Source of the DNA: Candidatus Kapaibacterium sp.
Lineage (GTDB): Bacteria > Bacteroidota > Ignavibacteria > Kapaibacteriales > Kapaibacteriaceae
Direction: 5' to 3'
Assembly: GCA_030830285.1 (NCBI GenBank)
Contig: JAURNF010000094.1
Span: 1 to 6,167 of the forward strand
Length of the DNA: 6,167 bases
The notes under the pieces were generated by a model. It ran no database searches, was not told the origin of the DNA, and saw only the letters and a list, made by a program, of their open reading frames with translations. Shown in pieces: positions 6,166-6,167 of the stretch; the first letter of the stretch is position 1, and every line of letters starts with the position of its first letter. The position numbers and the translations under genes are program-made.

Positions 6166-6167
6166 AC

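Noticed and set aside
5937..6167. Minus-strand frame at the right edge
   Set aside because: It overlaps the end of the DinB-like gene and reads through that gene's terminator hairpin. The product has no recognisable features.
1..6167. Undescribed defence, mobile or CRISPR system
   Set aside because: All sizeable genes are assigned to housekeeping or metabolic families, and I saw no direct-repeat arrays, transposase, integrase, toxin-antitoxin pair or tRNA.

Overview
The window looks like ordinary chromosomal DNA from a moderately GC-rich bacterium. Three features suggest the Bacteroidota/Chlorobiota/Kapabacteria side of the FCB group. Sequences matching or nearly matching TAnnTTTG, the Bacteroidota -7 promoter element, lie in front of three genes. 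Two of the genes lack a Shine-Dalgarno sequence. IF-2 has a long Ala/Pro/Glu-rich then Gly/Arg-rich N-terminal arm containing a VLGKIDL-type segment, which I recall from Bacteroidota-like IF-2. I cannot name the species, and the phylum is an inference.

Layout from left to right: bases 1-4157 carry the classical translation/transcription operon rimP-nusA-infB on the minus strand (transcribed right to left), with 9- and 11-nt gaps. infB is cut by the left edge of the window and keeps its first 736 codons. Bases 4158-4275 are an intergenic region with a stem-loop directly after the upstream stop codon, a promoter-like TATATTTG, and a strong 18-bp palindrome followed by a T-rich tract. Bases 4276-5442 (minus) encode an FAD-dependent acyl-CoA dehydrogenase recognisable as glutaryl-CoA dehydrogenase. 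A 101-bp divergent promoter region (5443-5543) separates it from a plus-strand DinB/YfiT-like putative metal-binding protein (5544-6074), which is followed by a hairpin terminator.

Functionally, RimP matures the 30S subunit, NusA controls RNA polymerase pausing, termination and antitermination, and IF-2 delivers initiator tRNA. Together they form a gene-expression operon. The glutaryl-CoA dehydrogenase belongs to lysine/tryptophan or aromatic-acid catabolism and is a separate transcription unit. The DinB-like protein has no assignable substrate.

I see no new multi-gene system, mobile element, CRISPR array, tRNA or rRNA here. The most interesting signals are regulatory. The hairpin plus interrupted T-tract in front of rimP-nusA-infB could be either the gcdH terminator or a leader attenuator sensing NusA. 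TAnnTTTG-like elements recur at the start of each transcription unit. The DinB-like gene may have a leaderless or near-leaderless start.
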